DNA of 64,000 bases from Candidatus Shapirobacteria bacterium. Lineage in GTDB: Bacteria > Patescibacteria > Microgenomatia > UBA12405. The stretch lies in contig JAQWEN010000001.1 in assembly GCA_028704885.1 (NCBI GenBank), positions 558,001-622,000 on the forward strand. The letters are read 5' to 3'. Below the pieces are notes generated by a model. That model did no database searches. It saw only the letters and a program-made list of their open reading frames with translations, and was not told where the DNA came from. This document shows positions 48,162 to 56,331 of this stretch, in pieces. The position numbers and the translations under genes are program-made. Within the stretch, counting starts at the first letter, position 1. Every line of letters starts with the position of its first letter.

Positions 48162-48686
48162 TCAGAAAGGAATGAGAGTGAAGTAAGTATAAGGGCCTTC
48201 ATCGAGAAAGTCAGCATAGTAAAGAACCCCTTCAATAATACAAAGACTGCCAGGAAACATCAGATTCATTGAATAACTTTTAACAGTAGTTCTTTTGTTT
48301 TTTTTTGAAGGTAAAAGACTAAAATTGTTCGTAAGATCAAGATCATTAAAGTTAATGAAAGTTATTTTTATTTTAGGACTAGCTTCCAAAAAAACTCGAA
48401 AAGGTAAATATTGCCAACCACTGTTAAAAAAAGAGAAGACATAGCAGCCATATTCAATAGAGGAATGAACTCTAAAAAAATAACTATCATCGGTTATAAG
48501 AAAATTTATGTCATCGGATTTATCTTCTGGACGGGATTGATTGTTGGTTACCACCTCATCAGCGTTTTCTTTCTCAATGTCTTGATTGTCCTTGGAATTA
48601 GGCAATTTTGATTCTAAAGAGAAATTATTTTTATTGATTTCGAACCAAACGCAAATGTCTGGATAATTTGCCATGGGTGATAACAC
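48162..48686 (-). CDS. Hypothetical 174-aa protein with its own promoter and terminator
   Basis: A GTG at 48686 (AAGGAAGGAA just upstream) or the ATG at 48674 can start the protein. It is acidic in the middle (NSKDNQDIEKENADEV) and rich in Phe and Tyr near the end (YYADFLDEGPYTYFTLIPF). No signal peptide or known motif is seen. It is a stand-alone unit between tuf and fusA. Function unknown. Confidence 0.62.
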   Translation of the reverse strand: MLSPMANYPDICVWFEINKNNFSLESKLPNSKDNQDIEKENADEVVTNNQSRPEDKSDDINFLITDDSYFFRVHSSIEYGCYVFSFFNSGWQYLPFRVFLEASPKIKITFINFNDLDLTNNFSLLPSKKNKRTTVKSYSMNLMFPGSLCIIEGVLYYADFLDEGPYTYFTLIPF

Positions 48687-48707
48687 TTCCTTCCTTTTAT
48701 ATATTTT

Positions 48708-48737
48708 ATTCTAGATTTTTAAGGTTCTTGCTGGCAA
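48708..48737 (-). promoter_or_regulatory. Promoter of the 174-aa gene
   Basis: Read on the minus strand: TTGCCA (48732-48737), 18 bases, TAGAAT (48708-48713). The leader is about 15-20 nt and contains the ribosome binding site. Confidence 0.6.
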
Positions 48738-48777
48738 GTATATTCTTTTTAATTTTGATTGTGAAGAAGGTATTTAA

Positions 48778-48811
48778 TTAAAAAAAATACCCCCGAATTA
48801 ACGGGGGTATT
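48778..48811 (-). terminator. Terminator of fusA
   Basis: AATACCCCCG and CGGGGGTATT form a 10-bp stem with a short AATTAA-containing loop, and the minus strand continues with a run of T. Confidence 0.93.
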
Positions 48812-48831
48812 CAAATTTCTAGAAATTTTAG

Positions 48832-50934
48832 TTAACCGTTGGTTTTGGTGGTTAATTTTTCTTGAATATCACGAGGAACGGGATCATAACGGCAAGGTTC
48901 CATGTAGAACGATCCTCGGCCTTGAGTTAAGCTTCTGATGACAGTAGCGTAACCACCGATGGCTTCTAATGGAACGAAAGCATGAATGGTAGTAAAACCA
49001 TGACTGTCTTCAGTACCATTGATTTGACCTCGACGGCTGGAAAGATCACCAATGACAGAGCCTAAGAATTCAGATGGAGTATTAACTTCAAATTTCATAA
49101 TAGGTTCGAGGATTAGAGGTTTAGCGGCAGCAAAAGCATCTTTAATAGCGTAATTTCCGGCTAGTTTGAAAGCCATTTCAGAAGAATCGACTTCGTGGTA
49201 AGTTCCATCGTAAACAGTGACCTTAATATCAGTGGCTGGGAAACCAGCAATAATACCTTTTTGAAGAGTTTCTTTGACACCTTTTTCAATAGCAGGAATG
49301 AAGTTGGCGGGAATAGCACCACCTTTGACGCCATTAATGAATTCATAACCTTCCCCTCTTCCTTTTGGTTCAACATGAATTTTACAATGACCATATTGAC
49401 CATGACCACCTGATTGGTGAATATATTTACCTTCACCATCAGCCTTGGCAGAAATAGTTTCACGATAAGCAACTTGAGGAGAACCGGTCTTAACATTGAC
49501 GCCGAATTCTCTTTTTAAACGATCAACAATAATTTCAAGATAAAGTTCTCCCATACCGGCAATAATAGTTTGACCAGTTTCTTGGTTATAAGTGACTCGG
49601 AAAGTAGGATCTTCAACAGCTAAACGATTTAAAGCAGCTCCCATTTTTTCTTGATCATCAGCGGTAGCTGGTTCAATAGAAAGAGAAATAACTGGTTCAG
49701 CAAATTGAATTGGAGAAAGAGAAATAATATTGTTAGCATCGCAAAGAGTGTCACCAGTGGTGGATTCTTTTAAACCGATACAAGCAACGATTTCTCCAGC
49801 AAAACCTTCTTCAAGACCTTCTCTTTTGTCAGCATGCATCAAAAGTAAACGACCAATGCGTTCAGATTTCTGTTTAGTAGTGTTGTAGACTTCAGTTCCG
49901 GCTTTTAAAGTACCAGAATAGACACGAACATAAGATAAAGTTCCAACGTGTGGGTCGGATTGAACTTTAAATAATAAAGCTGATAGTGGTTCAGTTTTAA
50001 TTGGTTTTCGAGTGATAACATCGTTGGTTTCTGGATCATATCCTTCAATTGGAGGTAAATCTAAAGGGGAAGGAAGGTAATCAACGATACCATCGAGAAT
50101 TGGATGAATACCTTTATTTCTCCAAGCAGCACCACAATAAACAGGGAAAAGTTTTCGATCAATAGTAGCTTTTCTAAGAGTGGCTTTTAATTCTGGAATA
50201 GAAATTTCTTGATCATTTAAAAATTTTTCCATAAGAACTTCATCTTCACCAGCAATTCTTTCAACCATAAGAGCTCGAGCCTTAAGAGCTTTATCTTTGT
50301 ATTCATCAGTGACTGGTTTTCGAGTAAATTCCAAACCTTCTTCGTCCTTATCGTAGACAATCATTTCCATATTCATCAAATCGACGACACCAATATGGTC
50401 ATGTTCTTCGCCGACAGGAATAACGACGGGGCAAATTGGGGCATGAAGCTTTTCAGTAATACTATCGAGAGTGCCTTGAAAAGAAGCACCAATTTTATCC
50501 ATTTTGTTAACAAAAGCGATTCGAGGGACACCATATTTGTCGGCTTGTCGCCAAACAGTTTCAGATTGAGCCTGAACACCGGCATTAGCATCAAAAATCA
50601 TAATGGCACCATCAAGAACACGAAGAGAACGTTCTACTTCGGCAGTAAAATCGACATGTCCCGGAGTATCAATAATGTTCAAACGATAATCTTTCCAAAA
50701 AGTAGTAATACAAGCAGATTGAATAGTGATACCACGTTCTTTTTCTTGAACCATAGAATCGGTGGTAGTTGAACCTTCGTCAACAGAACCAATTTTGTGG
50801 ATTTTTCCAGTATAAAAAAGAATACGTTCAGTAGTGGTAGTTTTACCACCGTCGATATGGGCGATAATTCCGATATTTCGGACTTTATCCATAGGTACGT
50901 CGCGATTTTTAGTAAGTTTAATTTGTTCAGCCAT
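48832..50934 (-). CDS. fusA: Elongation factor G
   Basis: I start at ATG 50934 (700 residues). EF-G drives translocation and recycling. It has G1 IIAHIDGGKTTTTERIL, where the usual HIDAGKT has Gly for Ala, RGITIQSACIT (G2), IIDTPGHVDFTAEVERS (G3), FVNKMDKIGA (G4), and domain IV and V signatures SGGHGQYGHCKI and PLEAIGGYATVIRSLTQGRG. Unlike E. coli, it is not joined to rpsG or tuf and has its own promoter and terminator. Confidence 0.97.
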   Translation of the reverse strand: MAEQIKLTKNRDVPMDKVRNIGIIAHIDGGKTTTTERILFYTGKIHKIGSVDEGSTTTDSMVQEKERGITIQSACITTFWKDYRLNIIDTPGHVDFTAEVERSLRVLDGAIMIFDANAGVQAQSETVWRQADKYGVPRIAFVNKMDKIGASFQGTLDSITEKLHAPICPVVIPVGEEHDHIGVVDLMNMEMIVYDKDEEGLEFTRKPVTDEYKDKALKARALMVERIAGEDEVLMEKFLNDQEISIPELKATLRKATIDRKLFPVYCGAAWRNKGIHPILDGIVDYLPSPLDLPPIEGYDPETNDVITRKPIKTEPLSALLFKVQSDPHVGTLSYVRVYSGTLKAGTEVYNTTKQKSERIGRLLLMHADKREGLEEGFAGEIVACIGLKESTTGDTLCDANNIISLSPIQFAEPVISLSIEPATADDQEKMGAALNRLAVEDPTFRVTYNQETGQTIIAGMGELYLEIIVDRLKREFGVNVKTGSPQVAYRETISAKADGEGKYIHQSGGHGQYGHCKIHVEPKGRGEGYEFINGVKGGAIPANFIPAIEKGVKETLQKGIIAGFPATDIKVTVYDGTYHEVDSSEMAFKLAGNYAIKDAFAAAKPLILEPIMKFEVNTPSEFLGSVIGDLSSRRGQINGTEDSHGFTTIHAFVPLEAIGGYATVIRSLTQGRGSFYMEPCRYDPVPRDIQEKLTTKTNG

Positions 50935-50953
50935 TAGATTTATAAAATATAAT

Positions 50954-50996
50954 AAAAAACCGTTGCATTGAAGCAACAGCGGATGGACTTATGATA
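50954..50996 (-). promoter_or_regulatory. Hairpin with T-run and overlapping promoters upstream of fusA
   Basis: On the minus strand GTTGC-TTCAAT-GCAAC with flanking CCG/CGG forms a stem followed by TTTTTTATT (50954-50982), which looks like a terminator. An extended -10 TGGTATCAT (TATCAT at 50991-50996) lies upstream of it. If that promoter is used, the hairpin would act as an attenuator in the fusA leader. A TATAAA close to the fusA ATG is an alternative. On the plus strand TTGAAG-16-TATGAT (50968-50995) could serve the next gene. Confidence 0.4.
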
Positions 50997-51016
50997 CCAT
51001 GGGTAAATATAAAACA

Positions 51017-51053
51017 AAATCCCTCTAAATCTACCTTTGATAAAAGGGAAACT
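51017..51053. repeat. Degenerate palindromic repeat copy C
   Basis: AAATCCCTCTAAATCTACC, then TTTGATAAAAGGGAA, is related to the AAATCCCCTCT...TCTCCCCTTGATAAAGGGG repeats at 12020, 20134 and 54041. The first hairpin is missing and the second has a mismatch. It lies just upstream of the oxidoreductase gene. Confidence 0.55.
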
Positions 51054-51064
51054 TATAATTAATT

Positions 51065-52273
51065 ATGAAAAAAAATGTGGCAATAATCGGGGCGGGAATT
51101 GGCGGATTAACCGCCGGTTATGAACTGACTAAAAAAGGATATAAAGTAACTGTTTTTGAAAAAAATAAAGAAATTGGCGGTTTATTGTCGGATTTTAAAA
51201 TTGAAGGCGAAAGTTTAGAAAAAACTTATCATCATATTTTTAAAACTGATAAAGAAATAATTGGTTTAATCGAAGAATTAGGATTAATTGATAAATTAAA
51301 ATGGCATAAAAGTTCCGTATCTCTTTTTTATAACGATAAATTTTACCCATTTTCAGGCGCAATTGATTTATTAAAATTTGGGGAATTGGATTTAATTTCT
51401 AAAATTAGACTGGGAATGATTTATTTGTGGTTAAAATTTGATGGAAATTGGAAAAAATATGAGAAAGTTACCGCTTCAGAGTGGATGGAAAAATGGGCGG
51501 GAAAAAGGGCTTATGAGGTGATTTGGAAACCGTTATTAAAAGGTAAATTTCATGATTATAACGATAAAGTATCAATGGCTTGGCTGTGGGCGAGAATTCA
51601 TACTAGAGGCGGATCAAAAGGTGGGCCAGCCGACGCTAAAGCTATGGCGGGTAAAGAAGTGTTGGGTTATATGAATGGTGGATTTGGACAGATTAATAAC
51701 AAATTGGCCGAAAAATTGGGAATAAAAACTGGAATTGAAGTTGATATTAAAAATTTAGAAAAAGAATTTGATTTGATAATCGATACTAGACCGATTAAAA
51801 ATATTGATTATATTGGAGCGGTGGATTTGATTTTTTCATCAAAACAAAGCTTAAGTAATTTCTATTGGCATAACATTAATGATTTAAAATCCCCTTTCTT
51901 GGTGTTGGTACAACATACCAATTTAATGGGGAATAAAAATTACAATGGCAAAAATATTTACTATTTAGGAACCTATGTGCCACAGGACCATAAATATTTT
52001 AAAGTCGATGACAGAGAAATTGAAAAAGAATTTTTTGATTATTTAAAGAAAATTAAACCGGAATTTGATGAAAAACAAATTTTGGAAAAGAATATTTTTA
52101 AGTTTAAGAATGCCCAGCACATCGTTAATACAAACTATAAAGTGCCGGATTATAAAGTTGGAGAAAAAATATACAATTTAAATTTTGCCCAAATTTACCC
52201 AGAGGATAGGGGGATTAATTTTGCCGTAAAAGAGGCAAAAAGGTTGGTGGAAATGATTAATAAAGAAAATTAA
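51065..52273 (+). CDS. FAD-dependent NAD(P)-type oxidoreductase (amine oxidase-like) with in-frame palindromic insertion
   Basis: The 402-residue flavoprotein has the Rossmann start VAIIGAGIGGLTAGYELTKKGYKVTVFEKNKEIGGLLSD, typical of protoporphyrinogen oxidase or UDP-galactopyranose mutase-like enzymes. The substrate cannot be told; relatives often lie beside sugar genes, as rml genes do here. At about residues 185-197 the stretch GGPADAKAMAGK interrupts a normal ARIHTRG...LGYMNGGFGQI block. It is the translation of a repeated palindrome (51624-51651). The gene is convergent with the zincin gene, with a 4-bp overlap. Confidence 0.85.
   Translation: MKKNVAIIGAGIGGLTAGYELTKKGYKVTVFEKNKEIGGLLSDFKIEGESLEKTYHHIFKTDKEIIGLIEELGLIDKLKWHKSSVSLFYNDKFYPFSGAIDLLKFGELDLISKIRLGMIYLWLKFDGNWKKYEKVTASEWMEKWAGKRAYEVIWKPLLKGKFHDYNDKVSMAWLWARIHTRGGSKGGPADAKAMAGKEVLGYMNGGFGQINNKLAEKLGIKTGIEVDIKNLEKEFDLIIDTRPIKNIDYIGAVDLIFSSKQSLSNFYWHNINDLKSPFLVLVQHTNLMGNKNYNGKNIYYLGTYVPQDHKYFKVDDREIEKEFFDYLKKIKPEFDEKQILEKNIFKFKNAQHIVNTNYKVPDYKVGEKIYNLNFAQIYPEDRGINFAVKEAKRLVEMINKEN
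51624..51651. repeat. Palindromic element encoding GPADAKAMAG
   Basis: CCAGCC and GGCGGG flank GACGCTAAAGCTAT, giving an imperfect hairpin of 28 bases. I recall the peptide PADAKAMAG from many unrelated Patescibacteria proteins; this is recollection, not a search. Confidence 0.75.
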
Positions 52274-53148
52274 GGAGCAGTAGTTCCAGTTAAAATCCAA
52301 TTATAAAGAATGATTTGATTTAAAATCATGTCAGCAGATTTTTGCGGATCAATTTCAGCCATTAAAAGACCAGTTTTTATTCCATATAAAGAAGAAATGA
52401 CCTCGGTATTTTGACTATCTTCTTTTAAGAGATATTCTTTTTCTACAATATGGCCAAGCTCGTGCATGCTAGTTTTAATAACAGATGGGTCATCTATCTT
52501 TAGTTCATTAATCATAATAATATGTCCAGCTGGATTTTTGTGGTCTATTTTTTCTGAAAGTCCTTGTTTTTCAATATCACTTAAAATTTCTGGAGTTGAA
52601 CTATATCGGTCTTGATGGATACCTAAAATGTCCTTCATTCCTGAATTTAGATGACTATATATATTGCCATTTTTTAGTTGAGAGTAAAGCTTAGGGTAAT
52701 CCTGAAATGGTTCAATAATTACAGGCGTATCAGTATTATTAGTGATAGTTTCAGAAATTTTAGTGATGATCTCTAAATTAGAAGATTTTTTTGATTCGCT
52801 TATAATTGATTCGATTTTTGGAAAAATTTTATAAGGATCAGGAATATTTTCAACAGCATCAATAACTGAAATATATTCATAAGATCCTTTATATTGACCA
52901 AATATAGTTTCTGTTATTGTATTTTTTTCAGCACATTTTGGAAAATAATGAATATTTGTAGATTTTGACGCTTGCTGATCATAATACTCATAATTTTGGT
53001 AAATATCTGTTAAAACTTTACTTAAAACCTGATGATCTTTACGATTTGGATCAAGAGTGTCTAATTGTTTTTTAAGAGATTCTTGACGATTTCGATCAAC
53101 TTCTACTTCTTTTATTGGTGGTTTAAACCCATCCACATTACCTTCCAT
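52270..53148 (-). CDS. Putative zinc metallopeptidase (HExxH) of the rml operon
   Basis: The 292-residue protein has no signal peptide. It has a helical N-terminal half and, near residue 230, SMHELGHIVEKE, a clean HExxH zincin motif, followed by NTEVISSLYG about 15 residues later, whose Glu could be the third ligand. I know no close family. It overlaps the rmlD-like gene by 11 bp and is the last gene of that operon. Substrate unknown; it may process a surface protein, which is inference. Confidence 0.62.
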   Translation of the reverse strand: MEGNVDGFKPPIKEVEVDRNRQESLKKQLDTLDPNRKDHQVLSKVLTDIYQNYEYYDQQASKSTNIHYFPKCAEKNTITETIFGQYKGSYEYISVIDAVENIPDPYKIFPKIESIISESKKSSNLEIITKISETITNNTDTPVIIEPFQDYPKLYSQLKNGNIYSHLNSGMKDILGIHQDRYSSTPEILSDIEKQGLSEKIDHKNPAGHIIMINELKIDDPSVIKTSMHELGHIVEKEYLLKEDSQNTEVISSLYGIKTGLLMAEIDPQKSADMILNQIILYNWILTGTTAP

Positions 53149-54034
53149 AATTAGTTTGGTTTTTAATTTCTTCTAAACCTTCAGCAAGAGTTTTGAAATT
53201 TAGACCGAGAGATTTTACTTTTTCATTTGAAGTAATTAGAGTTTTTTGCCAAGGACGACTGCCTTCCGGTTGAGATTTTATAAATTCATCGAGACTGGAA
53301 GCAGAAATTAAATTTTTATCAAAACCAAAAACTTCGGCAACTTTTAAACACATGTCATAAGGTGAATGAGAAGATGAACCGACTAAATGATAAATACCGG
53401 TAGTTTTGTGATCAATAAAATAAGCCAAAGCAGCGGCAATATCATCAATAAAAGTGTAAGTGCAAATTTGATCGGAAAACATTTTAACTTCTTCTTTATT
53501 CTTTAGTTTGGCAATAACTTTGCGGATAATATCGACTTTGGTTTCGAAATCAGAGCGATAAGGATAGGTAATACGAGAAATATTGTAGTTGTTATAATCA
53601 GAATCAGTAATTACTTTTTCGCCTAGATATTTAGTTTCACCGTACCATTCAATTGGAGTGGGAATATCAGTTTCCAGATAAGGAGTGGATTTAGTGCCAT
53701 CAAAAACAAAATCAGTGGAAATATAGATTAACTGTTGATTATATTTTTGGGCTAATTCTAAAATATTTTGAGTACCGACAACATTGAGTTGATAACAAAG
53801 ACCATCCTTGTTATTACGTTGTTCCCAGGCAGCATTGGTATCGGTAAAAGCGGCCAAATGAAGGACAGCGATAGCATCACTGTTTTGGCTGAAAGCTGCT
53901 GAAAGGTTGGCGGCATCGAGAATATTAACGCCAGTATCAAGAGAAAAATCAACAAATTCAAATTTGTCTTTTAATAGTTCGACAATACGAGAACCAACTA
54001 AACCTGAAAGACCTGTTCCAATTATTTTTTGCAT
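53138..54034 (-). CDS. rfbD: dTDP-4-dehydrorhamnose reductase (RmlD-like)
   Basis: The 298-residue SDR enzyme reduces dTDP-4-dehydro-L-rhamnose to dTDP-L-rhamnose with NAD(P)H. It has the Rossmann motif GTGLSGLVGSRIVE, VLHLAAFTDTNAAWE, the YxxxK pair YGETK and FVFDGTKSTPY. It is longer in the start of the fold than usual, with LSGLVG for GxxGQLG. It follows rmlC with a repeat in the 75-bp gap. Confidence 0.88.
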   Translation of the reverse strand: MQKIIGTGLSGLVGSRIVELLKDKFEFVDFSLDTGVNILDAANLSAAFSQNSDAIAVLHLAAFTDTNAAWEQRNNKDGLCYQLNVVGTQNILELAQKYNQQLIYISTDFVFDGTKSTPYLETDIPTPIEWYGETKYLGEKVITDSDYNNYNISRITYPYRSDFETKVDIIRKVIAKLKNKEEVKMFSDQICTYTFIDDIAAALAYFIDHKTTGIYHLVGSSSHSPYDMCLKVAEVFGFDKNLISASSLDEFIKSQPEGSRPWQKTLITSNEKVKSLGLNFKTLAEGLEEIKNQTNYGR

Positions 54035-54040
54035 ATATTA

Positions 54041-54098
54041 ATCCTCTCTGTCCCTCGAAAAGCTCGGGACATCTCCCCTTAACAAAGGGAGAATTCTT
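54041..54098. repeat. Palindromic repeat copy D
   Basis: AATCCTCTCTGTCCC, a TCGAAAAGCT loop, GGGAC, then ATCTCCCCTT and AAGGGAGA. The two hairpins GTCCC/GGGAC and TCTCCC/GGGAGA are in the order seen in copy B. It lies between the rmlC and rmlD genes, in the operon. Confidence 0.7.
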
Positions 54099-54108
54099 TA
54101 ATTATTAA

Positions 54109-54663
54109 CTAAAATATTTCTTGATTTTTAATTTCTGAAAGAGTGGGCCAGAGTTTATCTTTTTCTGACAAAATTATGTTTTCAATTTGAGGCCAGTCAA
54201 TTTTTAATTCTGGATCATTCCATAAAATTCCGCCTTCTGATTCTTTGTTATAAAAATTAGAGCATTTATATTGGAAATCAGCAATATCGGAAAGAACTAA
54301 AAAAGCATGAGCAAAACCCTGGGGAATAAAAACCATCCTTTTATTTTCTTCACTAATTAAAATTGCTTCGTGTTGGCCAAAAGTTGGAGAATCTTGGCGA
54401 ATATCAACAGCGACATCGAGAACTTCGCCACGAGTACAACGAACTAACTTATCTTGAGCAAAGGGAGGTTTTTGAAAATGAAGGCCACGAAAAACACCTT
54501 TGGTAGATTGGGAATGATTATCTTGGACAAATTCAATATCAATACCATTTTCGGCAAAAACTTTTTTGGAATAGGTTTCCATAAAAAAACCACGATCGTC
54601 AGTAAAAACTGATGGTTCAATTATAATCAATCCTTCAAGTTTGGTTTTGAGAAAATTTGGCAT
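54109..54663 (-). CDS. rfbC: dTDP-4-dehydrorhamnose 3,5-epimerase
   Basis: The 184-residue cupin-type enzyme inverts C3 and C5 of dTDP-4-dehydro-6-deoxyglucose. It has IIEPSVFTDDRGFFMETYSKK, FVQDNHSQSTKGVFRGLHFQKP (catalytic His), CTRGEVLDVAVDIR and IPQGFAHAFLVLSD. Its start overlaps the rfbB stop by 1 bp. Confidence 0.95.
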   Translation of the reverse strand: MPNFLKTKLEGLIIIEPSVFTDDRGFFMETYSKKVFAENGIDIEFVQDNHSQSTKGVFRGLHFQKPPFAQDKLVRCTRGEVLDVAVDIRQDSPTFGQHEAILISEENKRMVFIPQGFAHAFLVLSDIADFQYKCSNFYNKESEGGILWNDPELKIDWPQIENIILSEKDKLWPTLSEIKNQEIF

Positions 54664-55673
54664 TATTTATTTAAACTATTTAATTTAATGTAAAATTCTT
54701 CGGCTTCTTTTTTGGTTTCCTGCCACCAAATTTGATTCTGAGTATACCAATCGACGGTTTGTTTCATACCAGATTCGAGATCATACTTTGGCTCCCAACC
54801 TAATTCTTTATTAATTTTATCCCAATTTACGGCGTAATTATCATGAGCTGGACGATCGGCGACGTATTCCAAAGAATCTTCACCTTTATTCATTAATTTT
54901 AAAATAAGTCGGACTAATTCCATGTTACTAGTCCCTTTTTTAAGACCACCAATGCAATAAGTTTCACCTATTTTACCGTTTAATAAAATAGCTTCGATGG
55001 CCCGACAATGATCTTCAACATGAAGCCAATCACGGAAATTTAGACCTTGACCATAAACTTTGATCTTGCCACCACTTAAAAGACTGGTGATAGAACGAGG
55101 AATCATTTTTTCGGGATGCTGGAAAGGACCGTAGTTATTAGAACAATTACTAATAGTCACAGGCAAACCGAAAGTTTTAAAAAATGAGCGAACTAAATGA
55201 TCAGAAGAAGCTTTGGAAGCGGAATAAGGGCTGGAAGGATCGTAAGGAGTGGATTCGTTGAATTGATCAGTAGAATCTAGCTCAATGGTACCAAAAACTT
55301 CATCAGTAGAAATATGATGAAAACGCTTGATTTGATATTTTTTAGCAGCCATTAAAAGATTGTAAGTGCCAAGGACATTGGTGCGGACAAAAAGAGAAGG
55401 ATCATCAATGGAACGATCGACGTGGGATTCAGCGGCAAAATGGACAATAGTGTCAACTTGAGAAACTAACTCATCAACGATTTTTTCATCTAAAATGTCA
55501 CCTTTAACAAATTTGTAATTCGGAGAGTTTTCAAATTCAACTAGATTGCGAGGGTTAGCAGCATAAGTCATCTTGTCGAGATTGATGATGGAATCTTCGG
55601 GATGATTTTTGAACCAGTACTTAATAAAATTTGAACCAATAAAACCTGAACCGCCGGTGATTAAAATTTTCAT
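54663..55673 (-). CDS. rfbB: dTDP-glucose 4,6-dehydratase
   Basis: The enzyme converts dTDP-glucose to dTDP-4-dehydro-6-deoxyglucose. I start at ATG 55673 (336 residues), MKILITGGSGFIGSNFIKYW. It has HFAAESHVDRSIDDP, STDEVFG, the YxxxK YSASKASSDHLVRSF and NCSNNYGPFQHPEKMIP. A promoter TTGCAA-18-TACAAT (55683-55712) puts transcription within a few bases of the ATG, so the leader is minimal and the longer frame cannot be made from it. rfbA is not in this window. Confidence 0.95.
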   Translation of the reverse strand: MKILITGGSGFIGSNFIKYWFKNHPEDSIINLDKMTYAANPRNLVEFENSPNYKFVKGDILDEKIVDELVSQVDTIVHFAAESHVDRSIDDPSLFVRTNVLGTYNLLMAAKKYQIKRFHHISTDEVFGTIELDSTDQFNESTPYDPSSPYSASKASSDHLVRSFFKTFGLPVTISNCSNNYGPFQHPEKMIPRSITSLLSGGKIKVYGQGLNFRDWLHVEDHCRAIEAILLNGKIGETYCIGGLKKGTSNMELVRLILKLMNKGEDSLEYVADRPAHDNYAVNWDKINKELGWEPKYDLESGMKQTVDWYTQNQIWWQETKKEAEEFYIKLNSLNK

Positions 55674-55682
55674 AGTAAGCCA

Positions 55683-55712
55683 ATTGTAATTCAAGAGAGG
55701 TGTCTATTGCAA
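55683..55712 (-). promoter_or_regulatory. Promoter of the rml operon
   Basis: Read on the minus strand: TTGCAA (55707-55712), 18 bases, TACAAT (55683-55688). It predicts a start about 2-3 nt before the ATG at 55673. Confidence 0.65.
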
Positions 55713-55733
55713 GTTTAGGTTTAGCCTTATAAA

Positions 55734-55762
55734 TTGACTATTAACCTATTATAGGATATAAT
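55734..55762 (+). promoter_or_regulatory. Consensus promoter of the 100-aa gene
   Basis: TTGACT (55734-55739), 17 bases, TATAAT (55757-55762). The start near 55769 gives a leader of about 155 nt. Confidence 0.8.
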
Positions 55763-55844
55763 TGGTCTAAGTTTGATGTATTTTTAGGTTAAAAGCTGAT
55801 TTAAAAAATTCATCAGTACATTTAAAATCAGATTTGTTGAATAG

Positions 55845-55905
55845 ATTTTAATGAGCGGAAATGTGTTCCCCTATTTGAGGAATAGATTCCCGTTCATTAG
55901 AATGA
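55845..55905 (+). promoter_or_regulatory. Structured leader element
   Basis: AATGAGCGGAAA (from about 55849) pairs with TTCCCGTTCATT (about 55886-55897), with one mismatch and one G-T pair. An inner TTCC/GGAA hairpin sits in its loop. It lies directly upstream of the AGGAG site of the 100-aa gene, so it could control access to the ribosome binding site. It does not match a riboswitch I know. Confidence 0.45.
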
Positions 55906-55923
55906 GGAGAAAGAAGAGAAATA

Positions 55924-56226
55924 ATGGAAGATACTAAGATTTATGTCAAAGAAAATGTCTCAATGTTTTGTCCAGAAATAAACCCAGAAGAAAGAAATAA
56001 TATTCCATTGTCGTCATTGTTAGATCTTTCTTTTATTAATGTTTGGAAAAAAAGTGAATCGTTTATCCGATTCATGTGTTCTAGTTCTAAACTATATGAC
56101 CATTTAATGGTCGAATATGACATAGGAGGAATAAAAAATTTCCTGATTGTTGCAATTATTTGCCCAGGAAACGTCCTTCGAGAATTAGATCTGCCAGAGT
56201 TCAATCACAAAGACTATCTACGATAG
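55924..56226 (+). CDS. Hypothetical 100-aa protein with a structured leader
   Basis: The ATG follows an AGGAG site. The protein is soluble, with three cysteines in MFCPE, FMCSSS and IICPGN. No family is recognised. It has its own promoter, a long leader and a terminator, like the other small stand-alone genes. Function unknown. Confidence 0.65.
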   Translation: MEDTKIYVKENVSMFCPEINPEERNNIPLSSLLDLSFINVWKKSESFIRFMCSSSKLYDHLMVEYDIGGIKNFLIVAIICPGNVLRELDLPEFNHKDYLR

Positions 56227-56268
56227 TAAATTTTTATTTCTCCTCTCTTGTCTATTTAACATTTTTGA

Positions 56269-56326
56269 AAAACCCCGGCGGGAAAGTGATGCATGAGCAT
56301 TCATTTTTCTAGTCGGGTTTTTTATT
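56269..56326 (+). terminator. Terminator of the 100-aa gene
   Basis: AAACCC (56269) pairs with GGGTTT (56315), with inner ATGC/GCAT, and a T run follows. Confidence 0.72.
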
Positions 56327-56331
56327 TGAAA

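Noticed and set aside
48032..48235. Minus-strand hydrophobic frame of 67 codons
   Set aside because: It spans the terminator hairpin and the end of the 174-aa gene, so it is not a separate gene.
50395..50772. Plus-strand frame of 125 codons opposite fusA
   Set aside because: It is a shadow of the strongly conserved fusA coding strand.
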